Source of the DNA: Blastococcus sp. TF02A-35
Lineage (GTDB): Bacteria > Actinomycetota > Actinomycetes > Mycobacteriales > Geodermatophilaceae
Direction: 5' to 3'
DNA length: 63,214 nucleotides
NCBI RefSeq assembly: GCF_004571075.1
Contig: NZ_SPQP01000022.1
Location: 1-63,214 of the forward strand
Shown here: positions 47,124 through 56,329 of the stretch, piece by piece
Position numbering within the stretch: the first letter of the stretch is position 1
How the letters are laid out: each line of letters starts with the position of its first letter
The notes under the pieces: model-generated
What the model saw: the letters and a program-made list of their open reading frames with translations, nothing else
Told to the model about the DNA's origin: nothing
The model's database searches: none
Position numbers and translations under genes: made by a program

Positions 47124-48062
47124 ATGACCAAGCAGCGCCTGATCACCCACCTCCGGCACGTCGACCTCGCCGTGCCCGACTTCGCCAAGCAGCTGGAGTT
47201 CTACTCCGGCACCTGGGGGCTCACGACCGAGCACACCGACTCCGGGCTGGCCTTCCTGGCCGCCGAGGGCTCCCCCGAGCAGTACATCGTGCGGCTGCGC
47301 GAGGGCGAGAAGCGGATCGACCTGATCTCCTTCGGTGCCGCGAACGCCGCCGACGTCGACACCCTCGCCGAGCAGCTGGCCACGGACGGTGTCCAGCTGG
47401 TGCACGAGCCCACCGACCTGCAGACCCCCGGTGGCGGCTACGGCTTCCGGTTCTTCGACAACGAGGGCCGCACGATCGAGATCAGCTCCGACGTCGCGGT
47501 GCGCCAGCACCGGGCCATCGAGGAGGGCGAGTCGATCCCGGTGCGGCTCTCGCACGTCGTGCTCAACTCGACCGACCCCGAGGGCACCGTCGCGTTCTAC
47601 GACAAGCACCTGGGCTTCTCGCTGTCGGACACGCTCATGCACCCCCGCATGGGCAACATGATGTATTTCCTGCGCACCAACGCCTGGCACCACAGCATGG
47701 CGATCGCGCGCGGTCCGCACGCCTCGCTGCACCACGCCTCGTTCGAGATGCGCGGCGTCGACGAGTACATGCGCGGCACGGGCCGGCTGCTGCGGGCCGG
47801 CGTCGAGAAGATCTGGGGCCCCGGCCGCCACCTGGCCGGCAACAACACCTTCAGCTACTTCCTCGACCCGCAGGGCAACACCGTCGAGTACACGACCGAG
47901 CTGGAGACGCTCGACGAGGACACCTGGCACCCGCACCTCTACGACATCAGCAACCCCGAGGTCTCCGACCAGTGGGGCACGGCGAACGCGATGAACGAGT
48001 TCGTCGCGCAGAAGTCGTTCAACGACCCGGACAAGGGTCTGTTCGTGGCTCCCCCGGTCTGA
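47124..48062 (+). CDS. Type I extradiol (VOC) ring-cleavage dioxygenase
   Basis: 312 aa with GGAGAG upstream. Two VOC modules: the N-terminal HLRHVDLAVPDFAKQLEFYS and the catalytic VRLSHVVLNSTDPEGTVAFY. Fe(II) ligands are His in RLSHVVL, His in SLHHASFEM and Glu in GNTVEYTTEL, all present, so the enzyme should be active. It is BphC-like and cleaves a dihydroxylated ring next to the hydroxyls. Substrate undetermined. Confidence 0.9.
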   Translation: MTKQRLITHLRHVDLAVPDFAKQLEFYSGTWGLTTEHTDSGLAFLAAEGSPEQYIVRLREGEKRIDLISFGAANAADVDTLAEQLATDGVQLVHEPTDLQTPGGGYGFRFFDNEGRTIEISSDVAVRQHRAIEEGESIPVRLSHVVLNSTDPEGTVAFYDKHLGFSLSDTLMHPRMGNMMYFLRTNAWHHSMAIARGPHASLHHASFEMRGVDEYMRGTGRLLRAGVEKIWGPGRHLAGNNTFSYFLDPQGNTVEYTTELETLDEDTWHPHLYDISNPEVSDQWGTANAMNEFVAQKSFNDPDKGLFVAPPV

Positions 48063-49021
48063 TGCGGTTCGCCACCTGGGAAGCCGGCGGGGCGGTCACG
48101 GCCGGGGTCGTCTCCGACGCCGGGCTGCACGCGCTCCCCGCGCGGACGACGGTGCTCGACCTCGTCCGCGCGGGGATCCCCGCCGCGCTCGAGGCGGGTG
48201 CCGCCGCGCTCGAGGGCCCGGCGGTGCCGCCGGCGTCGGTCCGGCTGCTGCCGCCGCTGGAGGCCCCGACCGTCCGCGACTTCGTCGCGTTCGAGGAGCA
48301 CGTCGAGGGCATGGTCGCGCCGAGCGGCGAGTCGGTGCCGCCGGAGTGGTACCAGGCGCCGACGTTCTACTTCACCAACCCGTACGCGCTGGTCGGCGCG
48401 CACGACGACGTCCCGGTGCCCCCGGGGTCGCAGCGGTTCGACTTCGAGCTCGAGGTCGCCGTCGTCGTCGGGCGGGACGGCGCCTCGCTCACCCGCGAGC
48501 AGGCCCGCGAGCACGTGTTCGGCTACACGGTCCTCAACGACTGGTCGGCCCGTGACCTGCAGTTCCGGGAGATGGCGGTCAAGCTCGGCCCGGCCAAGGG
48601 CAAGGACTCCGCGACGACGCTCGGCCCGTGGCTGGTGACGGCCGACGAGCTGGAGCCCTACCGCGACCCCGAGGGCTTCCTGGCCCTGGACATGCGGGTC
48701 TCGGTCAACGGCGTCCAGATCGGTCAGGACCTGCTGTCCAACATGGGCTGGCCGTTCGAGGAGCTCATCGCCTACGCCTCGCGAGGCACCCAGGTGCGGG
48801 CCGGCGACGTGCTCGGCTCGGGGACCTGCGGCAACGGCGGCTGCCTCGGCGAGCTGTGGGGCATCCGGGGCGACGCCGCTCCCCCGCCGCTGCAGGTCGG
48901 CGACGTCGTCGAGATGACCGTCGAGGGCCTCGGCACCATCCGCAACCGCGTCGTCGAGGGCCTCACCCTGCCCCCGGTCGCCCCGGCACGGCCACGGCCC
49001 CGGACCCGCACGCGCTCGTGA
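48062..49021 (+). CDS. Fumarylacetoacetate hydrolase-family enzyme
   Basis: 319 aa, its ATG sharing the final A of the previous stop (TGATG). Motifs are VRDFVAFEEHVEGM, FDFELEVAVVVGRDG (acidic metal ligands E-x-E), GYTVLNDWSARDLQ and GSGTCGNGGCLGEL. The FAH fold binds Mg and hydrolyses or decarboxylates acyl-pyruvates and 2-oxo-3-enoates made by ring cleavage, fitting the step after the dioxygenase. Confidence 0.85.
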   Translation: MRFATWEAGGAVTAGVVSDAGLHALPARTTVLDLVRAGIPAALEAGAAALEGPAVPPASVRLLPPLEAPTVRDFVAFEEHVEGMVAPSGESVPPEWYQAPTFYFTNPYALVGAHDDVPVPPGSQRFDFELEVAVVVGRDGASLTREQAREHVFGYTVLNDWSARDLQFREMAVKLGPAKGKDSATTLGPWLVTADELEPYRDPEGFLALDMRVSVNGVQIGQDLLSNMGWPFEELIAYASRGTQVRAGDVLGSGTCGNGGCLGELWGIRGDAAPPPLQVGDVVEMTVEGLGTIRNRVVEGLTLPPVAPARPRPRTRTRS

Positions 49022-49773
49022 GGGTCGCGGGCAAGACGGTCGTCGTCACCGGAGCCGGGCAGGGCCAGGGCGCCGCGGAGGCGCGGCTCCTGGCCGCCGA
49101 GGGCGCGACCGTGATCGGCTGCGACCTCACCGCCGCACCGGTCGAGGCGCTCCCCGGCGTCGAGTACCGGCAGCTCGACGTCACCGACGCCGCGGCCTGG
49201 GCCTCGCTCGCCGCGGAGCTGGACCGGGTCGACGGCCTGGTGGCCAACGCCGGCGTCACCTGGCGGGCACGGCTGGCCGAGCTGGACCCCGCCGACCTGG
49301 CGAGGGTGGCCGACGTCAACGTCACCGGGACGCTGCTCGGCATCCAGGCGCTGACCCCGCTGATGACCGACGGAGGCTCGGTCGTCGTCGTCGGGTCGGT
49401 CGCCGCGCTGACCGGGCACTACCCGGTCGCCTACACCGCCAGCAAGTGGGCGCTGCGGGGCCTGGCCAAGGCGGCGTGCCTGGAGCTGGGCCCCCGCGGC
49501 ATCCGGGTCAACACCGTGCACCCCGGCTACGTCGAGACGCCGATGACGGCCTCGGCGACGCCGGCGTTCCGGGACGCGAACATCGCCGAGACCCCGCTCG
49601 GCCGCACCGGCACCGTCGACGAGGTGGCGCCGCTGGTGCTCTTCCTCGTCAGTGACGAGGCCTCCTTCATCTCCGGCGCGGAGATCCCCGTCGACGGCGG
49701 CCTGACCGCCCACGGCGGGGTCAAGTCGATCAGCGACGCCGTCCGCGCCCCCCGTCCGTCCAGCACCGCCTGA
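49018..49773 (+). CDS. Short-chain dehydrogenase of the catabolic operon
   Basis: 251 aa from a GTG overlapping the FAH stop. VVVTGAGQGQGAAEARLLAA is the NAD motif, LVANAGVTW the NAG motif, VGSVAALTG the Ser strand and YTASKWALRG the catalytic YxxxK. The C-terminal GGLTAHGGVKS is typical. It probably oxidises or reduces a hydroxy/keto intermediate. Its place in the pathway order cannot be told. Confidence 0.88.
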   Translation: MRVAGKTVVVTGAGQGQGAAEARLLAAEGATVIGCDLTAAPVEALPGVEYRQLDVTDAAAWASLAAELDRVDGLVANAGVTWRARLAELDPADLARVADVNVTGTLLGIQALTPLMTDGGSVVVVGSVAALTGHYPVAYTASKWALRGLAKAACLELGPRGIRVNTVHPGYVETPMTASATPAFRDANIAETPLGRTGTVDEVAPLVLFLVSDEASFISGAEIPVDGGLTAHGGVKSISDAVRAPRPSSTA

Positions 49774-49795
49774 ACACCTGCGAGAGGAACCACCC

Positions 49796-50971
49796 GTGTT
49801 CGAGTACTTCCCCACCGCGCCCTACACCTGGAACCTCAGCGTCGTCGCGACGCTGAACTCCGGCGGGCTCATCGACGAGGTCGACCGCGCCTGCCGGCCG
49901 ATCAAGGACGCCGCGAACGCCGGCGAGGACGCCGGGACGGGCGACTTCCTGCGCGCCTGGACGGCGCTGACCGACCAGCTGGTGGGCCAGGCCGAGGACG
50001 CCGAGAAGGCCGGGCACGTCCGGACCGCCGGGCAGCTGTACTTCCGGGCCAACAACTACCTGGCCCAGGCCGAGCGGATGCTCGCCCACTCCAGCCCGGA
50101 CCGGGTGCCCACCTACCGGCGGATGCTGGAGATCGCGGAGAAGGCGTTCGAGACGCACAGCCCGCGGGTCTCCCGGGTCGAGATCCCCTACGAGGGAACG
50201 ACGCTCCCGGCCTACTTCAGCGCCGCCCCGGCCACCGACCAGGGGTCCGCGCCGGTGATCGTCCTGGTCAACGGCCTGGACTCCACCAAGGAGCACATGT
50301 ACGCCTCCAACCACTGGGAGGAGCTCGCCGCACGCGGCATCTCCTGCCTGATGCTCGACCAGCCCGGCACCGGTGAGGCGATCCGGCTGCAGGGGCTGAC
50401 CGCCCGCATCGACACCGAGGCCTGGGCGGGCGCGGCCGTGGACTACCTGGAGACGCGCGGCGACGTCGACGCCTCCCGGATCGGCATCGTCGGCTGGTCG
50501 CTGGGCGGCTACTACGCACCGCGCGCCGCCGCCTTCGAGAAGCGCTTCGCGCTCTGCGTGGCCTGGGGCGCCAACCACGACTGGGGCTCGGTACAGCGCC
50601 GGCGCAAGGAGCGCGAGGGCGAGCGCCCGGTGCCGCACTACTGGTCGCACGTGCTCTGGGTCTGGGGGCAGCCGGGCGACGAGCACGACCTGGACACGTT
50701 CCTGGACTTCGCCGACGCCGTGAACCTCGAGGGCGTCGTCGAGAAGATCACCGTGCCGTTCCTGGTCGCGCACGGGCAGAACGACCGGCAGATCCCGCTG
50801 GAGATGGCGCACCGCTCCTACGACCAGGCGGTGGGCTCGCCGAAGCGCGAGCTGCGGGTCTTCACGCCGGAGGAGGGCGCCACCGAGCACATCGGCCTGG
50901 ACCACCTGCCGCACGTGAGCACCTTCGTGGCCGACTGGGTCGCCGACACCTTCGCCGAGCTCGCCGGCTGA
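49796..50971 (+). CDS. Alpha/beta hydrolase with helical N-terminal domain (C-C hydrolase-like)
   Basis: 391 aa from GTG 49796 with GAGAGG upstream. Residues about 1-120 are a helical cap (TAGQLYFRANNYLAQAERML). The hydrolase core has IVLVNGLDSTKEH, the nucleophile elbow GWSLGGYYA (Ser), the acid near LVAHGQNDRQIP and the His in ATEHIGLDH. This layout matches the 2,6-dihydroxypseudooxynicotine hydrolase branch, which breaks a C-C bond to the ring. It is the last gene of the operon and likely cuts the ring-cleavage product or releases a side chain. Confidence 0.85.
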   Translation: MFEYFPTAPYTWNLSVVATLNSGGLIDEVDRACRPIKDAANAGEDAGTGDFLRAWTALTDQLVGQAEDAEKAGHVRTAGQLYFRANNYLAQAERMLAHSSPDRVPTYRRMLEIAEKAFETHSPRVSRVEIPYEGTTLPAYFSAAPATDQGSAPVIVLVNGLDSTKEHMYASNHWEELAARGISCLMLDQPGTGEAIRLQGLTARIDTEAWAGAAVDYLETRGDVDASRIGIVGWSLGGYYAPRAAAFEKRFALCVAWGANHDWGSVQRRRKEREGERPVPHYWSHVLWVWGQPGDEHDLDTFLDFADAVNLEGVVEKITVPFLVAHGQNDRQIPLEMAHRSYDQAVGSPKRELRVFTPEEGATEHIGLDHLPHVSTFVADWVADTFAELAG

Positions 50972-50991
50972 GGCGACCGCGGCCGCCGGCG

Positions 50992-51741
50992 TCAGCCCGG
51001 CGCCGACAGCTCGTCGAGGGCGGCCAGCACCGTCGGCCAGGCGGCGCTCTCCGGGTCGACCAGCGGGAAGTGGCCGCCGTCGACCCGGGTGAGCGCCGCC
51101 GCGGGGTGGGCGCGCACGTAGGACTCGCTCACCTCGACGGGGACGATCTCGTCCGCCGTCCCGTGCAGGATCCGCACCGCTCCCTCCGGTGCCGGCAGCC
51201 GCACGGGGTCCAGGTCGGCCCGCACGGCGGCGGCCTCGCCCAGGAAGGCGGGGACCGCGCCGTCGCCCAGGCCCAGAGCCTCCGCCAGCCCCAGGTCGGC
51301 GGCCGGCGCGAGGGCGAGGACACCGACCGGCACGTGCGGCGGCTCCAGGGTGGCCGCGGCCAGGAGGGCCAGGTGCCCCCCGGCGGAGTGCCCGGCGAGC
51401 AGGACCGGCCGGCCGGCGAGCCCCGGCTGCCCGGCGACCGCGCGCACTGCCGCGCGGACGTCGTCCACGGTGAGGTCGGGCCGGCCGGGCACCCGCCGGT
51501 ACTCCGGCGCGACCGTCGTCCACCCCGCCGCGGCGAGCGCCTCGGTCATCGGCCGCACGTGCAGCCGGTCGATCTGCGGCCGCCAGAAGCCCCCGTGCAG
51601 CAGAACCAGCACCGGCCGGCCGGGCGGGCCGGCCGGCGCGAACCGGACGTCGGCGACCTGCTCCTCGGCCGGCCCGTAGGTGAGGACGGCGTCGGGCGCC
51701 GACGCCGTCCGGCTCAGCACCGAACGGTCCTCGGCGGCCAT
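50992..51741 (-). CDS. Alpha/beta hydrolase, probable arylformamidase
   Basis: 249 aa. LVLLHGGFWRPQID is the HGGxW oxyanion motif, LAGHSAGGHLALLAAA the nucleophile elbow, HGTADEIVP the acid and GGHFPLVDP the catalytic His. The size and HGGFW variant match alpha/beta-type kynurenine formamidases. It is divergent from kynureninase with 85 bp between them, and this pairing is the main reason for the call; a general esterase is the alternative. Confidence 0.7.
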   Translation of the reverse strand: MAAEDRSVLSRTASAPDAVLTYGPAEEQVADVRFAPAGPPGRPVLVLLHGGFWRPQIDRLHVRPMTEALAAAGWTTVAPEYRRVPGRPDLTVDDVRAAVRAVAGQPGLAGRPVLLAGHSAGGHLALLAAATLEPPHVPVGVLALAPAADLGLAEALGLGDGAVPAFLGEAAAVRADLDPVRLPAPEGAVRILHGTADEIVPVEVSESYVRAHPAAALTRVDGGHFPLVDPESAAWPTVLAALDELSAPG

Positions 51742-51826
51742 CAGGGGGTCCTCCGGCGGCAGGCGTCCATGCGTCAGTCCTACTCGACCGGCGGCCGGTG
51801 CACCCGCCGGCGCTAGCGTCGGCCCC

Positions 51827-53071
51827 GTGACCGAGGAACCCCGGCTCCCGCGGGAGCTCGTCGAACGCGCCGCCGCCCTCGACGCCCAGGACCCGCTGGC
51901 CGCCTTCCGCGCGGAGTTCGTGCTGCCCGACGGGGTGCTGGCCTACCTCGACGGCAACTCGCTCGGCCGCCCCCTCCGGGTCACCGCCGGACGGCTGGCC
52001 CGGTTCGTCGAGGAGCAGTGGGGCGAGCGGCTGATCCGCGCGTGGGACGAGGAGTGGCTGGACCGGCCCACGGTCGTCGGCGACCTGGTCGGCCGGACGG
52101 TGCTCGGCGCCGCGGCCGGCCAGACCGTCGTCGCGGACTCGACGACCGTGCTGCTCTACAAGCTCCTGCGGGCGGCGGTGGACGCCCGCCCGGACCGGAC
52201 GGAGATCGTCGCCGACACCGAGAACTTCCCCACCGACCGCTACGTGGTGGCCCAGGTCGCCGCCGAGACCGGCCGCACGGTCCGCTGGGTCGAGCCCGAC
52301 CCCGCCACCGGCGTCGAGCTCGCCGAGGTGGAGGCGCAGCTGTCGGACCGGACGGCGCTGGTCGTGCTGAGCCACGTCGCCTACAAGTCCGCGTATATCG
52401 CCGACCTGGCGGGCATCACCGCGGCCGCCCACCGCGCCGGCGCCCTCGTGCTGTGGGACCTCTGCCACTCCGCCGGCGCCGTCGAGCTCCGGCTGGACGC
52501 CGACGACGTCGACCTGGCGGTGGGCTGCAGCTACAAGTTCCTAGGCGGTGGGCCGGGCGCGCCGGCGTTCGGCTACGTGGCCCGGCGGCTGCAGGACGAG
52601 CTGGTGCAGCCGATCCCTGGCTGGATGGGCCACGCCGAGCCCTTCGCCATGGGCCCGGACTACGTCCCGGCCGAGGGCATCCGGCGCCTCCTCAGCGGGA
52701 CCCCGCCGATCCTGTCGATGATCCCGGTCGAGGACACGCTGGGCCTCATCGGTCGGGCCGGCATGCCCGCCGTCCGGCAGAAGTCGGTGCTGCTCACCGA
52801 GTTCGCGATCACCGTCGCCGACCAGGTCCTCGCTCCGCTCGGCGTCACGGTCGCCTCCCCCCGCGACGCCGCCCGCCGGGCCGGCCACGTGACGCTGGAG
52901 CACCCCGCGATGCGGGACGTCGTCGAGGAGCTGTGGCGGCGGGGGGTCGTCCCCGACTTCCGGCGGCCCCGCGGGCTGCGGATCGGCCTCTCCCCGCTGA
53001 GCACCGGCTTCGCGGAGCTGGCGACGGCGCTGGCTCACGTCGAGCAGGTCATTCGAACGCGGAGCGGCTGA
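51827..53071 (+). CDS. kynU: Kynureninase
   Basis: 414 aa from GTG 51827. DGNSLGRP near the start, LSHVAYKSAYIADLAGI, LWDLCHSAGAVELRL and the PLP-lysine segment VGCSYKFLGGGPGAP (Lys in SYKF) are the kynureninase signature of fold-type I enzymes. PIPGWMGHAEPFAM and SGTPPILSM complete the active site. It cleaves kynurenine to anthranilate and alanine. No tryptophan 2,3-dioxygenase is in the window, so the entry step is encoded elsewhere or kynurenine is taken up. Confidence 0.92.
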   Translation: MTEEPRLPRELVERAAALDAQDPLAAFRAEFVLPDGVLAYLDGNSLGRPLRVTAGRLARFVEEQWGERLIRAWDEEWLDRPTVVGDLVGRTVLGAAAGQTVVADSTTVLLYKLLRAAVDARPDRTEIVADTENFPTDRYVVAQVAAETGRTVRWVEPDPATGVELAEVEAQLSDRTALVVLSHVAYKSAYIADLAGITAAAHRAGALVLWDLCHSAGAVELRLDADDVDLAVGCSYKFLGGGPGAPAFGYVARRLQDELVQPIPGWMGHAEPFAMGPDYVPAEGIRRLLSGTPPILSMIPVEDTLGLIGRAGMPAVRQKSVLLTEFAITVADQVLAPLGVTVASPRDAARRAGHVTLEHPAMRDVVEELWRRGVVPDFRRPRGLRIGLSPLSTGFAELATALAHVEQVIRTRSG

Positions 53072-53474
53072 CCACCTCGGGACCGGCGAGGCGCCGGCCC
53101 ATCTCCTCGTGGACGACCTGGATGGCCTGCAGCGGCCGCATCATCACGCGGAACTCGACGATCCGGCCGGCGTCGTCGCAGCGGACGATGTCGACGCCGT
53201 TGACGTACTTGCCCGCCACGCTCGTCTCGAACTCGAGCACCGCGGTGTCCCCGCCCAGCACCTCCTTGGTGTAGCGGAAGGTCCCCGCGGCGGCGTCACC
53301 GGAGAGGGTCAGGGTCGCCGCCTCGAGGTACCGGGTCGTGATCTCCTTGCCCCGCTGCGGCGTGTAGACGACGGGCGAGTAGAAGACGACGTCGTCGGCG
53401 AGCAGGTCGTCGAGCCCGCCCGGGAGCTCCCCGGCCATGTACCGGTGCCAGCGGGCGATCACGTCGTCGATCAC
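53049..53474 (-). CDS. SnoaL/NTF2-like protein
   Basis: 141 aa. It forms the cone-shaped NTF2 fold: HRYMAGELPGGLDDLLADDV, VYTPQRGKEITTRYLEAATL, and strands VLEFETSVAGKYVNGVDIV and GRIVEFRVMMRPLQAIQVV. Such proteins are small isomerases, cyclases or binding proteins; no catalytic His/Asp pair is certain. It overlaps the kynureninase 3' end by 23 bp on the opposite strand. Confidence 0.8.
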   Translation of the reverse strand: MIDDVIARWHRYMAGELPGGLDDLLADDVVFYSPVVYTPQRGKEITTRYLEAATLTLSGDAAAGTFRYTKEVLGGDTAVLEFETSVAGKYVNGVDIVRCDDAGRIVEFRVMMRPLQAIQVVHEEMGRRLAGPEVVSRSAFE

Positions 53475-53561
53475 GGGTTCCTCCTCGTCGGGGGCGCGGT
53501 CGTGCCCCGGCGTGGATCCTGGCCCGGTGGCCGGACCGGCGCCAGGGTCACGGCGCCGCCG

Positions 53562-55583
53562 TCACGCCTGCAGCGGCACCCGAAGCACGGTGACCGAGTG
53601 CGGCGGCAGGGTCAGGTCCAGGTGCCCGGCCTCGACGGCGGCCTCCACCGGCCCCGGCGCGACCTGCACCTGCGGCCCGCCGGTGAAGCCCAGCCGGTTG
53701 ACCGCGTCCGGCGGCGCCGCGATGCGCGAGCCGCGCGCCGGGCCGGTGCCGGCCCCTTCCACCCCGAGGTCGAGGCGACGCGGCTGCTCCCCCACGTTGA
53801 CCAGCTTCACGTAGGCGGTGCCGTCGTCGGAGGTCGCCGAGGCGTGGACGCCGCCGGGCAGCGCGCCCTCGACCGGTGCGACCCGCTCGCCGAGCGAGGC
53901 GGCGAACGCCTGCTGCACGAGGTAGTTCGCCGTCGGCAGCACGTGCAGGGGGCTGAAGTCGAGCAGGTTGTGCGCCCACTGCTCGTGCTCCACCAGCTCC
54001 AGCAGCGGCGCGTAGGAGGTCATGGCGACGACGTCGGAGTTCCGCTCCACCCCGGTGAGGAAGGCGGCCTCGGCGAGGGCGCTGGCCCAGGTGTTGGGCC
54101 GCGGCTCCCCGGCCGCGCCGGGGTCGACCTCGAGGTCGGTGAGGATCTCCGGCACGCCCTGGTCCAGCAGGTGCGGCGGGTGGGCCGCGTACTCGCCCAG
54201 GAACACCGTCGCCCCGCCGCGCGGGTAGCCGTCGTACCGGTGCACGTTCTCCAGGACCCACCGCGGCGACCGGTAGAAGTGCTCGTCGACGACGAGGCCG
54301 GCGTCCGGCCGCGCGAAGGCCCAGGCCTCCTCGAAGCTCGCGCCCTCGGGCAGGTAGCCGCTGGAGAGGACGATGGACAGGCCTGGCCGGTGCGCGTCCA
54401 CGGCCGCCCGAATGCGCTCGAACCGGGCCAGGTAGCCGGGGCCGAAGTTCTCGTTGCCGATGCCGAGGTGGCTCAGCGCGAACGGCTCCGGGTGCCCGGC
54501 CTGCGCGCGCAGCGCGGCCCACGCGCTGGTGGCCGGGTCGCCCGTGGCCCAGTCCAGCAGGTCGACCGCGTCCTGGACGACGGCGTCGAGCTCCGGCCCG
54601 TCCAGCGGGACGCACTCCCCGCCCCGGAGCTGGCAGCTCATCCCCGCCCAGACGACGGGCAGCGGCTCGATGCCCAGGTCCTCGCAGAGGAGGAAGTACT
54701 CGTAGAAGCCGACCTGGTAGGACTGGCTGTAGTCGCCGTCGGCGCGGCGCTCGCCCCAGAGGCTCGCCTCGGCCCGGCGCTCCGCGAGCGGCCCCACCGT
54801 GTCCTTCCACTTGTAGTGGGTCCCTCCCCCGCTGCCCTCGACGATGCAGCCGCCGGGGAAGCGCAGGAAGCGGGGGTGCAGGTCGCGCAGGGCCTCGACG
54901 AGGTCACGGCGCAGGAGCCCCTGGCTCCACCGCGGGTCGCCGGCGCCCCAGTGGTCCTCGGCGACCAGGCGCACCTCGTCGAGGTCGGCGACGCCCTCGC
55001 CGGCGAACCACAGCTCCAGAGAGCCGACCGCCTCCGCGCTGGGCTCCAGCACCGCCGAGACCTCCCGCCACCCCGTCCCCTCGACGGCGAGCGCGGCGGT
55101 CGCCAGCGGCTCGCCGTCGCCGTCGAGGAGACCGACCTCCAGGGCGCCGCGGTAGCCGTCGCCCCGGACGAGGGCGGTGAAGCGCAGGGGCCCGCGGAAC
55201 GCCATCCCCGGCCGGCCCCCCGGGTAGCCCGGGTTGGACAGCCGCGCCTCCCCCGCGCTCTCGACCCGGCCGAACGTGCGGCCGGGCACCACGGCGCCGT
55301 CCCCGGAGGCGGTGAGCACGCCCTCGGAGACGCTCCAGTGCCGCGTGCGGTCGATCCGGCGCGCGCCCGACCGCTCCCGGTCGAGGTAGACGCCCTCGAA
55401 GCTGTGGTTGTTCACCAGGTTGGCGTTCAGCCCGCCGTCGCAGGCGAAGTTGATGTCCTCCAGGAAGAGACCGAACAGCAGGGGGCTGACCCGCGGGCCG
55501 GCCCCCGGCCGGACCGTCGCCGTCGCCGTCGCCGGGAACGGTTCGTCGGCGGTCGGGTGCGGCTCGCTCCCGGACGGCGGCAT
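53562..55583 (-). CDS. GH51 alpha-L-arabinofuranosidase
   Basis: 673 aa from ATG 55583 with AGGAGG upstream. There is no signal peptide, so it is cytosolic. An N-terminal beta-sandwich/CBM-like part (about 40-240) is followed by the TIM barrel with FLRFPGGCIVEG, the acid/base Glu in GIGNENFGPGYLAR, HFYRSP and the nucleophile Glu in VFLGEYAAHPP. A C-terminal beta domain follows (about 520-673). It releases arabinose from arabino-oligosaccharides. A sugar importer would be expected nearby; the CUT2 operon 11 kb to the left is not clearly linked. Confidence 0.88.
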   Translation of the reverse strand: MPPSGSEPHPTADEPFPATATATVRPGAGPRVSPLLFGLFLEDINFACDGGLNANLVNNHSFEGVYLDRERSGARRIDRTRHWSVSEGVLTASGDGAVVPGRTFGRVESAGEARLSNPGYPGGRPGMAFRGPLRFTALVRGDGYRGALEVGLLDGDGEPLATAALAVEGTGWREVSAVLEPSAEAVGSLELWFAGEGVADLDEVRLVAEDHWGAGDPRWSQGLLRRDLVEALRDLHPRFLRFPGGCIVEGSGGGTHYKWKDTVGPLAERRAEASLWGERRADGDYSQSYQVGFYEYFLLCEDLGIEPLPVVWAGMSCQLRGGECVPLDGPELDAVVQDAVDLLDWATGDPATSAWAALRAQAGHPEPFALSHLGIGNENFGPGYLARFERIRAAVDAHRPGLSIVLSSGYLPEGASFEEAWAFARPDAGLVVDEHFYRSPRWVLENVHRYDGYPRGGATVFLGEYAAHPPHLLDQGVPEILTDLEVDPGAAGEPRPNTWASALAEAAFLTGVERNSDVVAMTSYAPLLELVEHEQWAHNLLDFSPLHVLPTANYLVQQAFAASLGERVAPVEGALPGGVHASATSDDGTAYVKLVNVGEQPRRLDLGVEGAGTGPARGSRIAAPPDAVNRLGFTGGPQVQVAPGPVEAAVEAGHLDLTLPPHSVTVLRVPLQA

Positions 55584-55660
55584 CGGTCCTCCTGGGACGG
55601 GTGTACCGCTCGCCCCTGCGACGACGGTCGGGGACATGTGACCACAGGCTCCGGCCGTCG

Positions 55661-56329
55661 TCACAGCTGCGGGCGGACGCCTGCCTCGCCGGCGAGCGCA
55701 CCCGGGTCCAGCGGTGCCTCTCCCCGCACCGCGCTGCGGCCCGCGCCGCGCCGCCCGGCCGGCAGGACGGTCCGGCCGGAGCTGCCCTCCAGCTCGAGGG
55801 CGAGTGCGGCATACAGCGCCACGGCGGCCAGCACGAGACCGACCCAGCCCGCCACGCCCTTCCAGGCGGCCGACCCCGTCAGCTCGTAGGCACCGGTGAC
55901 CGCGAACCGGGTACCGGCCAGCGCCATCACCACCGCCGGGACCAGCTTGCTGCCCGCGGCGGCGGCTGCCGGGACGAGCATCGCCACGCCGGCGGTGACC
56001 AGCAGGACCCCCAGCCCGCCGCTCGCCGCGCCCGGCGGCGAGGACAGGGTGGTGACGCCGACCACCGCCCAGGTGCCGGCCAGCACGCCCATCCCCGTGG
56101 CCGCCACGGGGTTGCGGGTGAGGAAGCCCGTCACGGCTGCGAGCAGCTGCAGCGGCACGGTGGCGAACAGCGCGGCGAGGGCGGCGACGCGGCCGTCGGT
56201 GGGCGGGACCCAGCCGAGCTGCACCGCGGAGAACGCGACCGTGGCGAGGACGAGCGCCAGGAAGCCCAGCGGCAGCGGGGTGGCCAGAGGGCGGAGGACG
56301 ACGCGGGTGGCCACCGGTGCGGGGCCCAT
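55661..56329 (-). CDS. GPR1/FUN34/YaaH-like (acetate/succinate transporter) membrane protein
   Basis: 222 aa. RPLATPLPLGFLALVLATVA is a variant of the family's NPAPLGL motif before the first TM. About six TM segments follow (LAALFATVPLQLLAAVTGFL, GVLAGTWAVVGVTTL, VAMLVPAAAAAGSKLVPAVV and others), then a basic tail. The start overlaps the stop of the helical protein gene. It may move a small carboxylate such as formate or acetate linked to the upstream oxidoreductase; this is inference. Confidence 0.65.
   Translation of the reverse strand: MGPAPVATRVVLRPLATPLPLGFLALVLATVAFSAVQLGWVPPTDGRVAALAALFATVPLQLLAAVTGFLTRNPVAATGMGVLAGTWAVVGVTTLSSPPGAASGGLGVLLVTAGVAMLVPAAAAAGSKLVPAVVMALAGTRFAVTGAYELTGSAAWKGVAGWVGLVLAAVALYAALALELEGSSGRTVLPAGRRGAGRSAVRGEAPLDPGALAGEAGVRPQL

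Noticed and set aside
44796-53100. A secondary-metabolite biosynthetic cluster
   Set aside because: No synthase, carrier or assembly-line gene is present; the enzymes are hydrolytic and ring-cleaving, which fits catabolism.
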